DNA of 59,709 nucleotides from Candidatus Faecivicinus avistercoris (GCA_018716805.1 DVJL01000066.1:1-59709), one strand, 5' to 3'; shown: positions 1-12,158, numbered from the stretch's first letter. Program-made: numbers and translations. The notes: generated by a model from the letters alone, not told the origin.

Positions 1-3301
<3,301 letters not shown>

Positions 3302-3325
3302 TCCCTTCACCTCCGGATTTTTCAC

Positions 3326-3354
3326 ATTATACCATAATTTTCACATGAAATCAA
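3326..3354 (-). promoter_or_regulatory. Promoter of the response regulator gene
   Basis: Minus strand TTGATT (3349-3354), 17 bp, TATAAT (3326-3331). Transcription would begin near 3319, leaving room only for the ribosome site at 3308-3314 and the ATG at 3301. Confidence 0.75.
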
Positions 3355-3512
3355 TCTGTATGAACGGCAAATGGAGGCCGTTGTGAGGCACATTGCAAAG
3401 GGCGCGTCCCGTTTTTTCCCGAAGATTGTCCAAGTTTCGGCAAAGATTGTGCATGTACTTCATGCCGCTTTCTGTGCTAGGATGAAGGTACAGTTGAAGG
3501 AGGTCGAGGGAA

Positions 3513-4460
3513 TTGCGCGCGCGGAAAACGCTGGATGGACAAAGGCGGAGCCTCTGGGTGGAGATCTTCAAGAACAAGGAGATCTATCTGCTCGCCCTGC
3601 CCGCAGTGATCTGGTATGCGGTGTTCTGCTACATGCCGATGGGCGGACTGACATTGGCGTTCAAGAGCTTCAAGGCCAATCTGGGGATCTGGGGCAGCCC
3701 GTGGAATGGGCTGACGAACTTTGAATCGCTGTTTCGCGATCCGGCGTTTGGGCGGTCCGTAGGCGTTACGCTCTGGATCAACGCCGTCGAGCTGGTGCTC
3801 TGTTTCCCGGCGCCCATTCTGCTGGCGCTGATGCTCAACGAACTGCGGATGGGCAGATACAAGAAGGTCCTGCAGACCGTGTACACGTTTCCGCACTTCC
3901 TGTCGTGGGTCATCATCGCGAGCATCGTCAAAAACCTGCTGAGCATTGACGGCGTCGTCAACGGCCTGATGGCAAATCTGGGAATGGAAAAGGTCAGCTT
4001 TCTTGGAAACAAAAACCTGTTCCGGCCGCTGATTTACATCACCGAGATCTGGAAGGAGGCCGGGTGGTCCTCGATCATCTACCTGGCCGCGATCAGCGGC
4101 GTCGATCAGCAGCTGTACGAGGTGGCGGAGATCGATGGCGCGAGCCGGCTTCAGCGCGTGCTGCACATCACGCTGCCGAGCATCTTCCCGACGATCGCGG
4201 TCATGCTGATCCTTCAGATGGGCGGCATCATGGGCGGCCATTTCGACCAGATTTACAACCTGCAAAACGACATCATCGCTTCGTCGGCGGAGACGCTCAA
4301 CCTTTACATCTACCGCATTACTTTCCAGAGGACGCCGAATTACGGCTTCTCCACAGCGGTCAGCCTGTTCTGCTCCGTCATCAACATGGCGCTGCTGCTG
4401 AGCACCAATAAGATCGCCGAGCGCTTTGGCGGCGTGGGACTCATGGGAGGTGCGAAGTAA
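3513..4460 (+). CDS. LplB-like sugar ABC transporter permease (CUT1)
   Basis: Integral membrane permease of 315 residues with about six TM segments and the cytoplasmic EAA-type loop (EVAEIDGASRLQRVLHITLP) that contacts the ATPase. The N-terminal stretch with MPMGGLTLAFKSF and the extracellular segment are typical of LplB/YtcP-type permeases, which import complex oligosaccharides. The start is a TTG at 3513 behind AAGGAGG at 3497-3503. It is first in a permease-permease-binding protein operon with no ATPase, as is usual for CUT1 systems served by a shared MsmK-like ATPase. The neighbouring arabinofuranosidase suggests arabino-oligosaccharides as substrate (inference). Confidence 0.93.
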   Translation: MRARKTLDGQRRSLWVEIFKNKEIYLLALPAVIWYAVFCYMPMGGLTLAFKSFKANLGIWGSPWNGLTNFESLFRDPAFGRSVGVTLWINAVELVLCFPAPILLALMLNELRMGRYKKVLQTVYTFPHFLSWVIIASIVKNLLSIDGVVNGLMANLGMEKVSFLGNKNLFRPLIYITEIWKEAGWSSIIYLAAISGVDQQLYEVAEIDGASRLQRVLHITLPSIFPTIAVMLILQMGGIMGGHFDQIYNLQNDIIASSAETLNLYIYRITFQRTPNYGFSTAVSLFCSVINMALLLSTNKIAERFGGVGLMGGAK

Positions 4461-4461
4461 G

Positions 4462-5358
4462 ATGCGCAAAGAGAATCATTACGATCGCAACCGGCTGTCC
4501 GCGCTCGATGTGGTGCTGTTCGTGATCCTGACGCTGCTCGGGCTGGCGATCATCCTGCCGTTCTACAATGCGATCATGATCTCCTTCGTGACCGAGGCCG
4601 AGTATTTCCGGTCGCCGTTTATCCTGTTCCCGAAGGATCCGACGCTGGAGGCCTACCGGACGCTGCTCGAAACGGGCAGCATCCTCAACGGCTACGGCAA
4701 CACGCTCTACCACATCGCGGTCGGCCTGCCGATCAGCATGTTCATTACGTTTGCGATGGGCTATGTCCTCAGCCGGCCGGAGTTTCCAGGGCGCAAGCTG
4801 CTGTACCTGTTCGTGCTGATTACGATGCTCTTCAGCGGCGGCATGGTGCCCAGCTTCCTGCTCATCCGGAGTTTGGGACTGATGAACACCCGCTGGTCGG
4901 TCATACTGTCCTGCCTGTTGAGCACCTACTATGTGGTGCTGGTGACGAACTTTATCCGTGCGCTGCCGGCCTCGCTGCTGGAGTCTGCGCGTCTGGACGG
5001 CGCGAGCGAGACGACGATCCTGTTGCGCATCGTCCTGCCGCTGTCCAAGCCGATCATCGCCACCATCACGCTGTTCTATGCGGTGGACAAGTGGAACGAG
5101 TGGTGGAACTCGATGCTGTACATCAACCGCATGGAGATGTACCCGCTGCAGCTGATCCTGCAAAACATCATCAACAGCTATCAGACGGCGCAGGATACCG
5201 AGATCGCCTCCGCAGATGCGATCAACCGCCTCCAGACCTTCTCGATGGGCATCAAGATGGCGGCCATCGTCGTGACCATGCTGCCGATCATGCTCGTGTT
5301 CCCCTTCCTGCAGCGCTTCTTCGTCAAGGGAATCATGATCGGCGCCGTGAAGGGCTGA
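4462..5358 (+). CDS. LplC/AraQ-like sugar ABC transporter permease (CUT1)
   Basis: Second permease, 298 residues, about six TM segments, with the EAA loop SARLDGASETTILLRIVLP. It pairs with the upstream LplB-like permease to form the membrane channel. The ATG at 4462 is one base after the upstream stop and follows GGGAGG at 4445-4450, so the two genes are translationally close. The conserved WNEWWNSMLYI segment after the EAA loop is typical of the LplC group. Confidence 0.93.
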   Translation: MRKENHYDRNRLSALDVVLFVILTLLGLAIILPFYNAIMISFVTEAEYFRSPFILFPKDPTLEAYRTLLETGSILNGYGNTLYHIAVGLPISMFITFAMGYVLSRPEFPGRKLLYLFVLITMLFSGGMVPSFLLIRSLGLMNTRWSVILSCLLSTYYVVLVTNFIRALPASLLESARLDGASETTILLRIVLPLSKPIIATITLFYAVDKWNEWWNSMLYINRMEMYPLQLILQNIINSYQTAQDTEIASADAINRLQTFSMGIKMAAIVVTMLPIMLVFPFLQRFFVKGIMIGAVKG

Positions 5359-5423
5359 CGCCGCGCCAACATTGTCTACCAGCCATCCATGGCGGATGGT
5401 GGAAATAAAAGGAGGTACGCTTC

Positions 5424-7076
5424 ATGAAACTCAAGAACCTGCTTGCCCTGCTTCTGGCTCTGCTCATGGCGCTGGGCGGAGCGTCCGCTCTCGCCGCAGA
5501 GAAGGAAGAGGTGGTGTACGACGAGGAGGATATTGCGCTCGCCAAGGAGTACACCGATACGCTCGACACCAGCGGCAGAACGTATGATGAGCACCTCGTC
5601 ATCGAGCTTGCCAGCGAGATGCTGACCGACGGCATGGATTACAACAACGGCAGCGTCGCCAGCCAGTGGTTTACCGAGCACTTCAACTACGAGTTCGACA
5701 TCGTGGCCATTCCGGACAGCAATGCCAACGACAAGGTCCGCACGATGATCAACTCGGGTGACGTTCCGGACGTGCTGCGCTGGAACAACTTCGACATCAA
5801 TGAGATCACTTCCTATATCGATCAGGGTCTGTTCTACCGCCTGCCCGACGATTGGGAGGAGCGCTGGCCGAACATCGCCCACGCACAGAGCCTCGTGCCG
5901 GTCGCCGAAGCGCTGGAGGAAAAGGTGGACGGAACCTATGGCCTGTTCCGCGTGGTCATGTATCACTACTATCCCGGCGATACGATCGTCAACCATGACT
6001 CCGTTTACATCCGCGAGGATTGGGCCAATGCGGTCGGCTTCGAGATCAAGGATGCCTATACGGCCAGCGAGCTGCTCGAATACGCGCGCCTCATCAAGGA
6101 GCAGGATCCGGGCAACGTCGACTCGAACCTCATTCCGATCGTCAGCGAGACCAATTATCTGGCGAACCTGTTCCTGAAGTCGAACTATCCGCAGTTCAAC
6201 CAGATCTATCGCGATGAGAACGGCGAGTATCATTGGGGATTCTCCGATCAGGAGACGCTCGAGGGACTCCAGCTGTGGAAGACCGCCTATGACGAGGGTC
6301 TTATCAGTCCCGAATTCTACGTCTATACCGAGACGGATGCGCTGAACACCTTCTGCATTTCCGGCGTGGCTGGCGCGGTGCTCAATCCCGGCAGCATCTG
6401 CGCGAACGTCCGTGATGGCTTCAGGGACAACCTCGGCCTGGACGATACCGCGTGGCATCAGGCCGCGATCATCGGCGAGGACGGCTACTATCACGACTAT
6501 GCCAACGACAATTTCTGGGGCGTGACCTATTTCTCCGCGGACATCGACGAGGCGGTGTTCGAGCGCTACATGGACATCGTGGATTTCATGCTCTCGGACA
6601 ACGGCGCCGACCTGCGCTGCAATGGCATGCGCTACATTGACTGGGACTTCGACGAGAACGGCGATCGCTACATGCTGTATGATACCGAACTCTACAGCCG
6701 CACCAGCGATTCCAACTTCTGGCCGGTCTACACGCTGCTCGGCGCCTGCGGCGACGACAATGGATTCAACCCCGAGCCGGTCGATGCCAGCGAGGACGCC
6801 CTGTTCTACGCGCAGCAGCTCAATGCGGTCTACAACGCCAAGCTCAGCCGGCTGGCCGATGACAGCATCGTCGAACGCGACTGGATCAGCTATGGCTTCT
6901 CCAGCGATGCCCAGACCGCGCTGACGGCGATCGACTATCAGACCCTCGAGGCCAACCTGATCGTTGCAGAGGGCGATCTCGAGGCGAACTGGCAGAATGT
7001 CATCGCGGAGAACGCGTACATCGTGGATCCCGCGGTGGAGGAGCTGAACGCGACCTTCGGCGGTGCGGCGGAGTAA
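5424..7076 (+). CDS. LplA-like extracellular sugar-binding protein
   Basis: Secreted solute-binding protein of 550 residues, the usual length for the large LplA/YtcQ group that delivers oligosaccharides to LplB/LplC permeases. A signal peptide covers residues 1-25 and ends in ALAAE. There is no lipobox cysteine, so it has no evident lipid anchor, which is odd for a Gram-positive binding protein. The mature chain is acidic and rich in Asp, Tyr and Trp (for example GDVPDVLRWNNFDINE). The ATG at 5424 follows AAAGGAGGT. It is the last gene of the importer operon and is followed by the hairpin at 7238-7268. Confidence 0.92.
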   Translation: MKLKNLLALLLALLMALGGASALAAEKEEVVYDEEDIALAKEYTDTLDTSGRTYDEHLVIELASEMLTDGMDYNNGSVASQWFTEHFNYEFDIVAIPDSNANDKVRTMINSGDVPDVLRWNNFDINEITSYIDQGLFYRLPDDWEERWPNIAHAQSLVPVAEALEEKVDGTYGLFRVVMYHYYPGDTIVNHDSVYIREDWANAVGFEIKDAYTASELLEYARLIKEQDPGNVDSNLIPIVSETNYLANLFLKSNYPQFNQIYRDENGEYHWGFSDQETLEGLQLWKTAYDEGLISPEFYVYTETDALNTFCISGVAGAVLNPGSICANVRDGFRDNLGLDDTAWHQAAIIGEDGYYHDYANDNFWGVTYFSADIDEAVFERYMDIVDFMLSDNGADLRCNGMRYIDWDFDENGDRYMLYDTELYSRTSDSNFWPVYTLLGACGDDNGFNPEPVDASEDALFYAQQLNAVYNAKLSRLADDSIVERDWISYGFSSDAQTALTAIDYQTLEANLIVAEGDLEANWQNVIAENAYIVDPAVEELNATFGGAAE

Positions 7077-7237
7077 TCTTCTTCCGAAGTCCGCTTGAGG
7101 ACTCCTCAGACGCACTTTCGGGGCCTTTCCGCCGTCTTGCCGCCGCAAATCCCCGACCTGTCGCGCCGGGCCTGCGAATTCTCCGGCAGTCGGGCCGGAA
7201 AGTTCCCGCAATTGCAAATCATTTCCTATTATAAAAG

Positions 7238-7268
7238 AAGGCTTTTCCCGGATGCCGGGAAAAGCCTT
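7238..7268. terminator. Bidirectional terminator hairpin
   Basis: A perfect 14-bp stem (7238-7251 with 7255-7268) and a 3-nt loop between convergent genes. On the minus strand it is followed by a T-rich stretch (TTCTTTTAT), and on the plus strand by TTTGCTTT. It can end both the sugar-binding protein and the lactate dehydrogenase transcripts. Confidence 0.75.
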
Positions 7269-7276
7269 TGCTTTGC

Positions 7277-8311
7277 TCAGAAGCAGGGCGTCCGATGGCC
7301 GGACTGGCATTTGCTCTGGCGGGGGCAGTGGTAGCAGACCTCGTTTGCGCTGGTCTTTCCGGCGAAGAAGCCGGTGATGTTCTCGACGGTCGTGCGCGCG
7401 ATGTTGTCCAGCGCCTCTTCGGTCAGGAACGCCTGATGCGACGTGATCAACACGTTCGGCATCGAGATCAGCCGCGCGAGCGTGTCGTCGTCGACGATGT
7501 GGCCGGAGAAGTCCTCGAAGAAGATGTCGGACTCCTCCTCGTAGACGTCCAGGCAGGCCGCGCCGACGTGCCGGGCCTTGATGCCGGCGAGCAGCGCCTC
7601 GGCGTCGATCAGCCCGCCGCGCGAAGTGTTGACGATCACGACGCCCTTTTTCATCTTCGCGATGGATTCGGCGTTGACCATGTGGCGCGTGTCGTCGGTC
7701 AGCGGGCAGTGCAGCGAGATGACGTCGCTGTTGGCAAACAGCTCGTCCAGCGGGACGTATTCGATGCCGGCGTCCTTTGCGGGGAAGGTGTCGTAGGCGA
7801 TGACGCGCATCCCGAATCCGCGGCAGATGTCGATGAACACGCGGCCGATGCGGCCGGTGCCGACCACGCCGACCGTCTTGCCGTGCAGGTCGAAGCCGAC
7901 CATGCCGGAGAGCGAGAAGTTAAAATCGCGCGTGCGGATGTAGGCCTTGTGCGTGCGGCGGATGGACGTCAGCAGCATGGCCATCGCGTGCTCGGCCACG
8001 GCATAGGGCGAATAGGCCGGCACGCGCAGGATGTGGACCTTGCCGTAGGCGGCCTTGACGTCGACGTTGTTGTAGCCCGCGCAGCGCATGGCGATCAGCC
8101 GGATGCCGTAGCGGTGGAGCGCGTCGATTACGCGCGCGTCGACCTCGTCGTTGACGAACGGAATGACGCCGTCGAATCCCTCGGCGAGCGATGCGGTATC
8201 GGCGGTCAGCTTCGTCTCGTAGAACTTGATTTCGATTTCGTTGGCCTTTGCATAGCGCTCGAATGCGGGGCGGTCATAGGGCTTGGTGTCGAACATGGCG
8301 AATTTCAGCAT
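7277..8311 (-). CDS. ldhA: D-lactate dehydrogenase (D-2-hydroxyacid dehydrogenase family)
   Basis: NADH-dependent reduction of pyruvate to D-lactate in the cytoplasm, a fermentation end step. It has 344 residues. Visible features are the NAD-binding GTGRIG (151-156), the substrate-side MRCAGYNNVD, NTSRGGLID, the LDVYEEE acidic segment and the catalytic-His motif SHQAFLT. The set fits D-LDH/LdhA rather than phosphoglycerate dehydrogenase. The ATG at 8311 follows AAAGGAGAGG; upstream in-frame codons lack family similarity. The protein ends with an unusual cysteine-rich tail (residues 326-344, five Cys/His positions) after the normal family end. Confidence 0.9.
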   Translation of the reverse strand: MLKFAMFDTKPYDRPAFERYAKANEIEIKFYETKLTADTASLAEGFDGVIPFVNDEVDARVIDALHRYGIRLIAMRCAGYNNVDVKAAYGKVHILRVPAYSPYAVAEHAMAMLLTSIRRTHKAYIRTRDFNFSLSGMVGFDLHGKTVGVVGTGRIGRVFIDICRGFGMRVIAYDTFPAKDAGIEYVPLDELFANSDVISLHCPLTDDTRHMVNAESIAKMKKGVVIVNTSRGGLIDAEALLAGIKARHVGAACLDVYEEESDIFFEDFSGHIVDDDTLARLISMPNVLITSHQAFLTEEALDNIARTTVENITGFFAGKTSANEVCYHCPRQSKCQSGHRTPCF

Positions 8312-8430
8312 GAGATCCTCTCCTTTCGCGGAATCGTTCTCGCGGTCGGGCGCACTGCGCGCCCATAGCCTATATACCGCGCGGCGTGGGCGTCGAATCG
8401 CGCGGAATCGTTGATTTTTGAAGAAGAATT

Positions 8431-8498
8431 GAATGCGGCGCGCGCATATCCGCCCGATGAAGGGCATATGTATCCCTGTCTGGATCTGCGCCGCATTC
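8431..8498. repeat. 11-bp inverted repeat upstream of ldhA
   Basis: GAATGCGGCGC at 8431-8441 and its exact complement at 8488-8498 enclose 46 bp. It lies in the ldhA leader side of the ldhA-parA intergenic region. A 12-bp direct repeat CGCGGAATCGTT (8327-8338 and 8401-8412) is also present here. Either could be an operator; no known regulator motif (such as Rex) is recognised. Confidence 0.45.
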
Positions 8499-8529
8499 GA
8501 AAAGTTACGCATTCCTCGAACTTTGGGGC

Positions 8530-8558
8530 TTGTGTTGCGCCGCGCAATGTTTTATAAT
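8530..8558 (+). promoter_or_regulatory. Promoter of parA-parB
   Basis: TTGTGT (8530-8535), 17 bp, TATAAT (8553-8558), about 35 bp before the parA start. Confidence 0.65.
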
Positions 8559-8592
8559 GAATAGGAAGATACGATGGAGCGGGTGAAGGCGC

Positions 8593-9357
8593 GTGGGTAA
8601 GATCATAGCGGTAGCCAATCAGAAGGGCGGCGTGGGCAAGACGACGACGTCGGTCAACTTGAGCGCGTGCGTGGCGGAGCAGGGCAAGCGGGTGCTCCTG
8701 GTGGACATCGATCCGCAGGGCAACGCGACCAGCGGCCTGGGCCGCGCGCACGAGGACGGCTCGAAGGTCTACGACGTGCTCATCGGCGCCTGCGAGGCGC
8801 GCGAGGCCGTGGTCGCCACGGGCTGCGATTCGCTCGATTTGATGCCCTCGGCGATCGAGCTGGCCGGCGCGGAGATCGAGCTGGTCGGCATGGACAACCG
8901 TGAGATGCTGCTCAAGGAGGCGCTGCGGCCGCTGGCGGATGAATACGACTATCTGTTCATCGACTGCCCGCCGTCCCTGAGCCTGCTGACGCTCAACGCG
9001 CTGTCGGCCGCGGACACGGTGCTGATCCCGATCCAGTGCGAATACTATGCGCTCGAGGGCGTCGGCCAGCTGGTCAACACGATCAAGCTGATGCGCAAGA
9101 AGCTCAACCCGCAGCTGGGAATCGAGGGCATCCTGCTGACGATGTACGACGCGCGCACGAACCTCTGCGCGCAGGTGGTGCAGGAGGTGCGCGAGCACTT
9201 CCCCGAAGAGGCGTTCGAGACGATGATTCCGCGAAACGTTCGCTTAAGCGAGGCGCCGAGCTACGGATTGCCGATTCACCTCTACGACGGGCGGTGCAGC
9301 GGCGCGCAGGCGTATCGCGCGCTGGCGAAAGAATTGATTCGGAGAAATGAGGGATAG
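8593..9357 (+). CDS. parA: Chromosome partitioning ATPase ParA/Soj
   Basis: ParA/Soj ATPase of 254 residues with the deviant Walker A motif KGGVGKTT (11-18), switch region VDIDPQGNAT and the Walker B-like FIDCPPSLS. ParA proteins bind DNA as ATP dimers and, with ParB bound at parS, segregate the origin region and influence replication initiation. It starts at GTG 8593; the ribosome site is weak (GGTGAAGG). It is immediately followed by parB with a 1-bp gap. The canonical parS palindrome was not found nearby. Confidence 0.95.
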   Translation: MGKIIAVANQKGGVGKTTTSVNLSACVAEQGKRVLLVDIDPQGNATSGLGRAHEDGSKVYDVLIGACEAREAVVATGCDSLDLMPSAIELAGAEIELVGMDNREMLLKEALRPLADEYDYLFIDCPPSLSLLTLNALSAADTVLIPIQCEYYALEGVGQLVNTIKLMRKKLNPQLGIEGILLTMYDARTNLCAQVVQEVREHFPEEAFETMIPRNVRLSEAPSYGLPIHLYDGRCSGAQAYRALAKELIRRNEG

Positions 9358-9358
9358 C

Positions 9359-10246
9359 ATGGCCAAGAAGGTACAGCGCGGCCTGGGCAGGGGACTGGGC
9401 GCCCTGCTGGGCGACGCGGTGGAACAGGAGGAGAGCCGCCCGCAGCCGCAGGAGCGCGAAGCGGACGAGGTGCGCATGCTGCCGGTCCGGCTGATCGATC
9501 CTAACCGCGAACAGCCGCGCCGCTCGTTCGACGAACAGGCGCTCGCCGATCTGGCGCAGTCCATCCGCGCGGTGGGCGTGCTGCAGCCGATCATCGTCGC
9601 GCCCAATGGCGACCGCTTTACGATCATCGCCGGCGAGCGGCGCTACCGCGCCTCCCGGCTGGCGGAGCTGGAGGAGATTCCGGCCATCGTCCGCGATTGG
9701 GACGAGCAGACGCGCCTCGAGGCCGCGCTGATTGAAAACCTTCAGCGCGACGATTTGAATCCCATTGAGGAGGCCATGGGCGTGCGCCGGCTGATGGACG
9801 AGGCGGGGCTGACGCAGGAGAAGGTCGCCGAGCGGCTGGGCAAGAGCCGGCCGGCGGTCGCCAACCTGCTCAGGCTGCTGACGCTGCCGGACATGGTGCG
9901 GCAGATGCTGGTGGACGGCAAGCTGTCGGCGGGCCACGCGCGCGCGCTGGTGACCGTCGACCGCAAGCGCCAGATCCAGCTGGCGAACCTGACGGTGCAG
10001 CAGGGCTGGTCGGTGCGCCAGCTCGAGCGAATCTGCGCCCAGCCGGTCAAGGAGGAGGCGCGCAAGCCGAAGCCGGCGCGCGACGCGCAGTTCGGCCAGC
10101 TCGAGAGCATGGCGCGCGAGCTGTTCGGCACGCGGGTCAAGCTCGACGGCGACCAGAACAACGGCAAGATCACCTTGTACTATTACAACGCCGACGACCT
10201 TCAGCGCATCTGGGACGTGCTGGAAATGGCGGGCGGCGGAGAATGA
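9359..10246 (+). CDS. parB: Chromosome partitioning protein ParB/Spo0J
   Basis: 295 residues. The basic GLGRGLGALL N-terminus that contacts ParA, the CTP-binding motif GERRYRA (92-98), the ENLQRDDLNPIEEA segment and a helix-turn-helix at about 151-172 (LTQEKVAERLGKSRPAV) are all visible, followed by the C-terminal dimer domain. ParB is a CTP-dependent clamp that loads at parS and spreads. The ATG at 9359 follows GAGGG; another in-frame ATG at 9347 lies inside parA and is less likely. Confidence 0.95.
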   Translation: MAKKVQRGLGRGLGALLGDAVEQEESRPQPQEREADEVRMLPVRLIDPNREQPRRSFDEQALADLAQSIRAVGVLQPIIVAPNGDRFTIIAGERRYRASRLAELEEIPAIVRDWDEQTRLEAALIENLQRDDLNPIEEAMGVRRLMDEAGLTQEKVAERLGKSRPAVANLLRLLTLPDMVRQMLVDGKLSAGHARALVTVDRKRQIQLANLTVQQGWSVRQLERICAQPVKEEARKPKPARDAQFGQLESMARELFGTRVKLDGDQNNGKITLYYYNADDLQRIWDVLEMAGGGE

Positions 10247-10260
10247 CGGAGGAAACGAAG

Positions 10261-10914
10261 ATGCGAACGTATCTCCTCGCGCCGGTGCGCGCGGCGCTGC
10301 CGGCGCTGTCCGGCCGGGAATTCGATCCCGCGCGCGAGCCGTTCTGCCTCGAGCGCGAATATGCGCCGATCGACCAGTTCGTCTGGGACGAAAGCGGCTA
10401 CTGCCCCGAGGCGCGGGCCTATGTGGGCTGGGAGGACGATGGCTTCTGCGCGCTTTTGTGCGCGAAGGAGCGCGAGATCGCCGCGACGGTGACGGAATTC
10501 AACGGCAGGGTCTGCTGCGACAGCTGCCTGGAGTGGTTCTTCAAGCCGTTTGCGGACGACCCGCGCTATCTGAACATCGAGGTCAATCCCCGCGGCGTGG
10601 CGCTGATCGGCTTTGGCGCGTCGCGCGCGGAGCGCAGCAATTTGCCCTCGCTGCCCGAGGGCATGGACATCCGCGCCAGCGAGCATCGCGGCGGTTGGTG
10701 GGCGGTGGCGTACCGCGTGCCGAACGCGTTGCTGCGCGCGCTCTACGGCCGCGCGCCCGTGCCGGGCGAGGCGATGGCCGGAAACTTCTACAAGTGCGAC
10801 GAGTCGATCCACCCGCACTTCGGCAGCTGGAATGCCGTCGTCTGGCCGAAGCCGGACTTTCACCGCCCGGAGTGCTTCGGCGCGATCGGCTGGCAGGGCG
10901 TGAACAGGGCGTGA
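10261..10914 (+). CDS. CBM9-like carbohydrate-binding domain protein
   Basis: A 217-residue single-domain protein with no signal peptide or TM segment. The segments NIEVNPRGVALIGFG and HFGSWNAVVWPKPDFHRPECFG resemble the CBM9-like domain found in xylan-active and unannotated carbohydrate-binding proteins; a Trp-rich face (EWFF, GWW) fits sugar stacking. The ATG at 10261 follows GGAGGA; a GAATGA overlap with the parB stop offers an alternative start at 10243. Its place directly behind parB looks incidental but co-transcribed. Domain assignment is moderate; its cytoplasmic role is unknown. Confidence 0.7.
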   Translation: MRTYLLAPVRAALPALSGREFDPAREPFCLEREYAPIDQFVWDESGYCPEARAYVGWEDDGFCALLCAKEREIAATVTEFNGRVCCDSCLEWFFKPFADDPRYLNIEVNPRGVALIGFGASRAERSNLPSLPEGMDIRASEHRGGWWAVAYRVPNALLRALYGRAPVPGEAMAGNFYKCDESIHPHFGSWNAVVWPKPDFHRPECFGAIGWQGVNRA

Positions 10915-10930
10915 ATTTTTCGGCTCCGGC

Positions 10931-10959
10931 TTGACGCGCGGCCAAAAGAATGGTATAGT
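10931..10959 (+). promoter_or_regulatory. Promoter of the small membrane protein gene
   Basis: TTGACG (10931-10936), 17 bp, TATAGT (10954-10959), then GGAGGT at 10972-10977. Confidence 0.7.
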
Positions 10960-10985
10960 ATTGAAAAACGCGGAGGTCTTTTTTC

Positions 10986-11441
10986 GTGTATACTCGACAG
11001 GATATGGTGGAAATTGGGCACAGGATCCGGCGCTATTGTCTGATCTTCATTCCGCTGATGCTCGTATGGCTGGCGGGCTATGTGGCCAGCATGATCGTTC
11101 GGACGCAGGCCGGCGCAATGGCTTCGGCGGTGCTGCTGGTGGCGACGGTGTGCTTTGCGTTTGGCATGTATCTCTATCCCTGCATCCGCTACCGCCGGTT
11201 TCTCGGCGACATGGAGGAGGGGCTGAGCCGCGAGATGGCCGGCACGATCGTCGAGATCTCGGACAAGGAGGATCTTCAGGACGGCGTGCGCGTGCTGCCG
11301 GTGCGCATTTTGCTGGAAGATGAGGACGACGAGCGGATCGTATACCTGAACGCGTCGAAGGCCGAGGGCCTTCCCGCGCCGGGAACAAAAGTGCGGTTGA
11401 ATTGCTTCGGGCGCCACATCAAGGAGGTTGACGTCGTCTGA
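10986..11441 (+). CDS. Small two-TM membrane protein of unknown function
   Basis: 151 residues. Two hydrophobic helices (about 17-37 and 44-66) with a short outside loop are followed by a cytoplasmic domain of about 80 residues that reads as a small beta barrel (GTIVEI, VRVLPVRILLEDE, GTKVRLNCFG). I do not recognise the family. It starts at GTG 10986 with GGAGGT 8 bp upstream and its own promoter. The Usp gene follows after 32 bp. Confidence 0.8.
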   Translation: MYTRQDMVEIGHRIRRYCLIFIPLMLVWLAGYVASMIVRTQAGAMASAVLLVATVCFAFGMYLYPCIRYRRFLGDMEEGLSREMAGTIVEISDKEDLQDGVRVLPVRILLEDEDDERIVYLNASKAEGLPAPGTKVRLNCFGRHIKEVDVV

Positions 11442-11473
11442 CCCGGGGCTTTACAGGCGGATAGGAGAGAAAA

Positions 11474-11845
11474 ATGGAGAAGAAGAACGTGCTCGTCTGC
11501 GTCACAGGTCAGCTCAGCTGTGAGCGGCTGATCGTCGCTGGCGCGCGGATTGCCGAAACCAGCGGCGGAATGGTCTGCGTGCTGCATGTGGCGCGAGCGG
11601 GAAATCGCGTGCTCGGCTATGCAAACGAAGCCGAGGCGCTGGAATATCTGTTGAGCGTATCGGTCGCGCACGGCGCAGACATGATGGTCGTCAAGAACGA
11701 CGACGTCATCGGAACCATCGCGCGGCAGGCGCGGGAGCACAATGCCGGCGTGCTGGTGGCCGGCCGCGCGGCAGACTACAAGGGCTGGGATATGCTCGAC
11801 GAGCTGAAACTGCGCATCCCAGACGTGGATTTTGAAATTCTCTAA
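11474..11845 (+). CDS. Universal stress protein (UspA-like) domain protein
   Basis: 123 residues, one Usp fold. The opening NVLVCVTGQLSCERLI resembles the Usp segment of KdpD sensors, and the helix-strand pattern (GADMMVVKNDDVIGTIARQAREHNAGVLVAGR) fits the alpha/beta nucleotide-binding fold. The canonical Usp ATP motif GxxGxxxxG is not seen, so it probably belongs to the non-ATP-binding branch. The start at 11474 follows AGGAGAG. Confidence 0.75.
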   Translation: MEKKNVLVCVTGQLSCERLIVAGARIAETSGGMVCVLHVARAGNRVLGYANEAEALEYLLSVSVAHGADMMVVKNDDVIGTIARQAREHNAGVLVAGRAADYKGWDMLDELKLRIPDVDFEIL

Positions 11846-11868
11846 AGAGCGCGAAAAGAGGGGAAATT

Positions 11869-11894
11869 TGCAATTCGAGCGAGCTTTTCGTTCC
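11869..11894 (+). repeat. Solo end of inverted-repeat element family A
   Basis: TGCAATTCGAGCGAGC, preceded by GCGAAAAGAGGGGAAATT, matches the left end of the elements at 26984 and 36646, but no matching right half is found. It looks like a truncated copy. The remainder of 11846-12158 holds no convincing gene. Confidence 0.4.
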
Positions 11895-12158
11895 AAAAAA
11901 TTGCATGTTTATTGGAATCAGACAGATTCCGAAGGGCTTCAGCGCGGAGAGCGCATGGAGGGACGATGAATGATTCGCTCGGGGACTGTGGATTTTGCTG
12001 TGCGGGCGCGGCGGTTTCATGCAGACCGCCGCGCCCGGCGTTTGCAGCGGGCTGGTTGCAGTGGCGGAGAGAATGCGAATTGCAGCAAGCTGGTTGCTCG
12101 CGGCATAGGGAATGCAAATCGCGCTGGCCAGTTGCGGACGGCGAAAGGCGAGGATTCG

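Noticed and set aside
5376..7310. A 644-codon minus-strand frame over the LplA-like gene
   Set aside because: Low-complexity Val/Ile/Asp/Gly shadow of a well-supported secreted protein; no start signals.
8593..10246. A canonical parS palindrome near parA-parB
   Set aside because: I looked for TGTTTCACGTGAAACA-like sequence in and around the operon and did not find one; it may lie outside the window.
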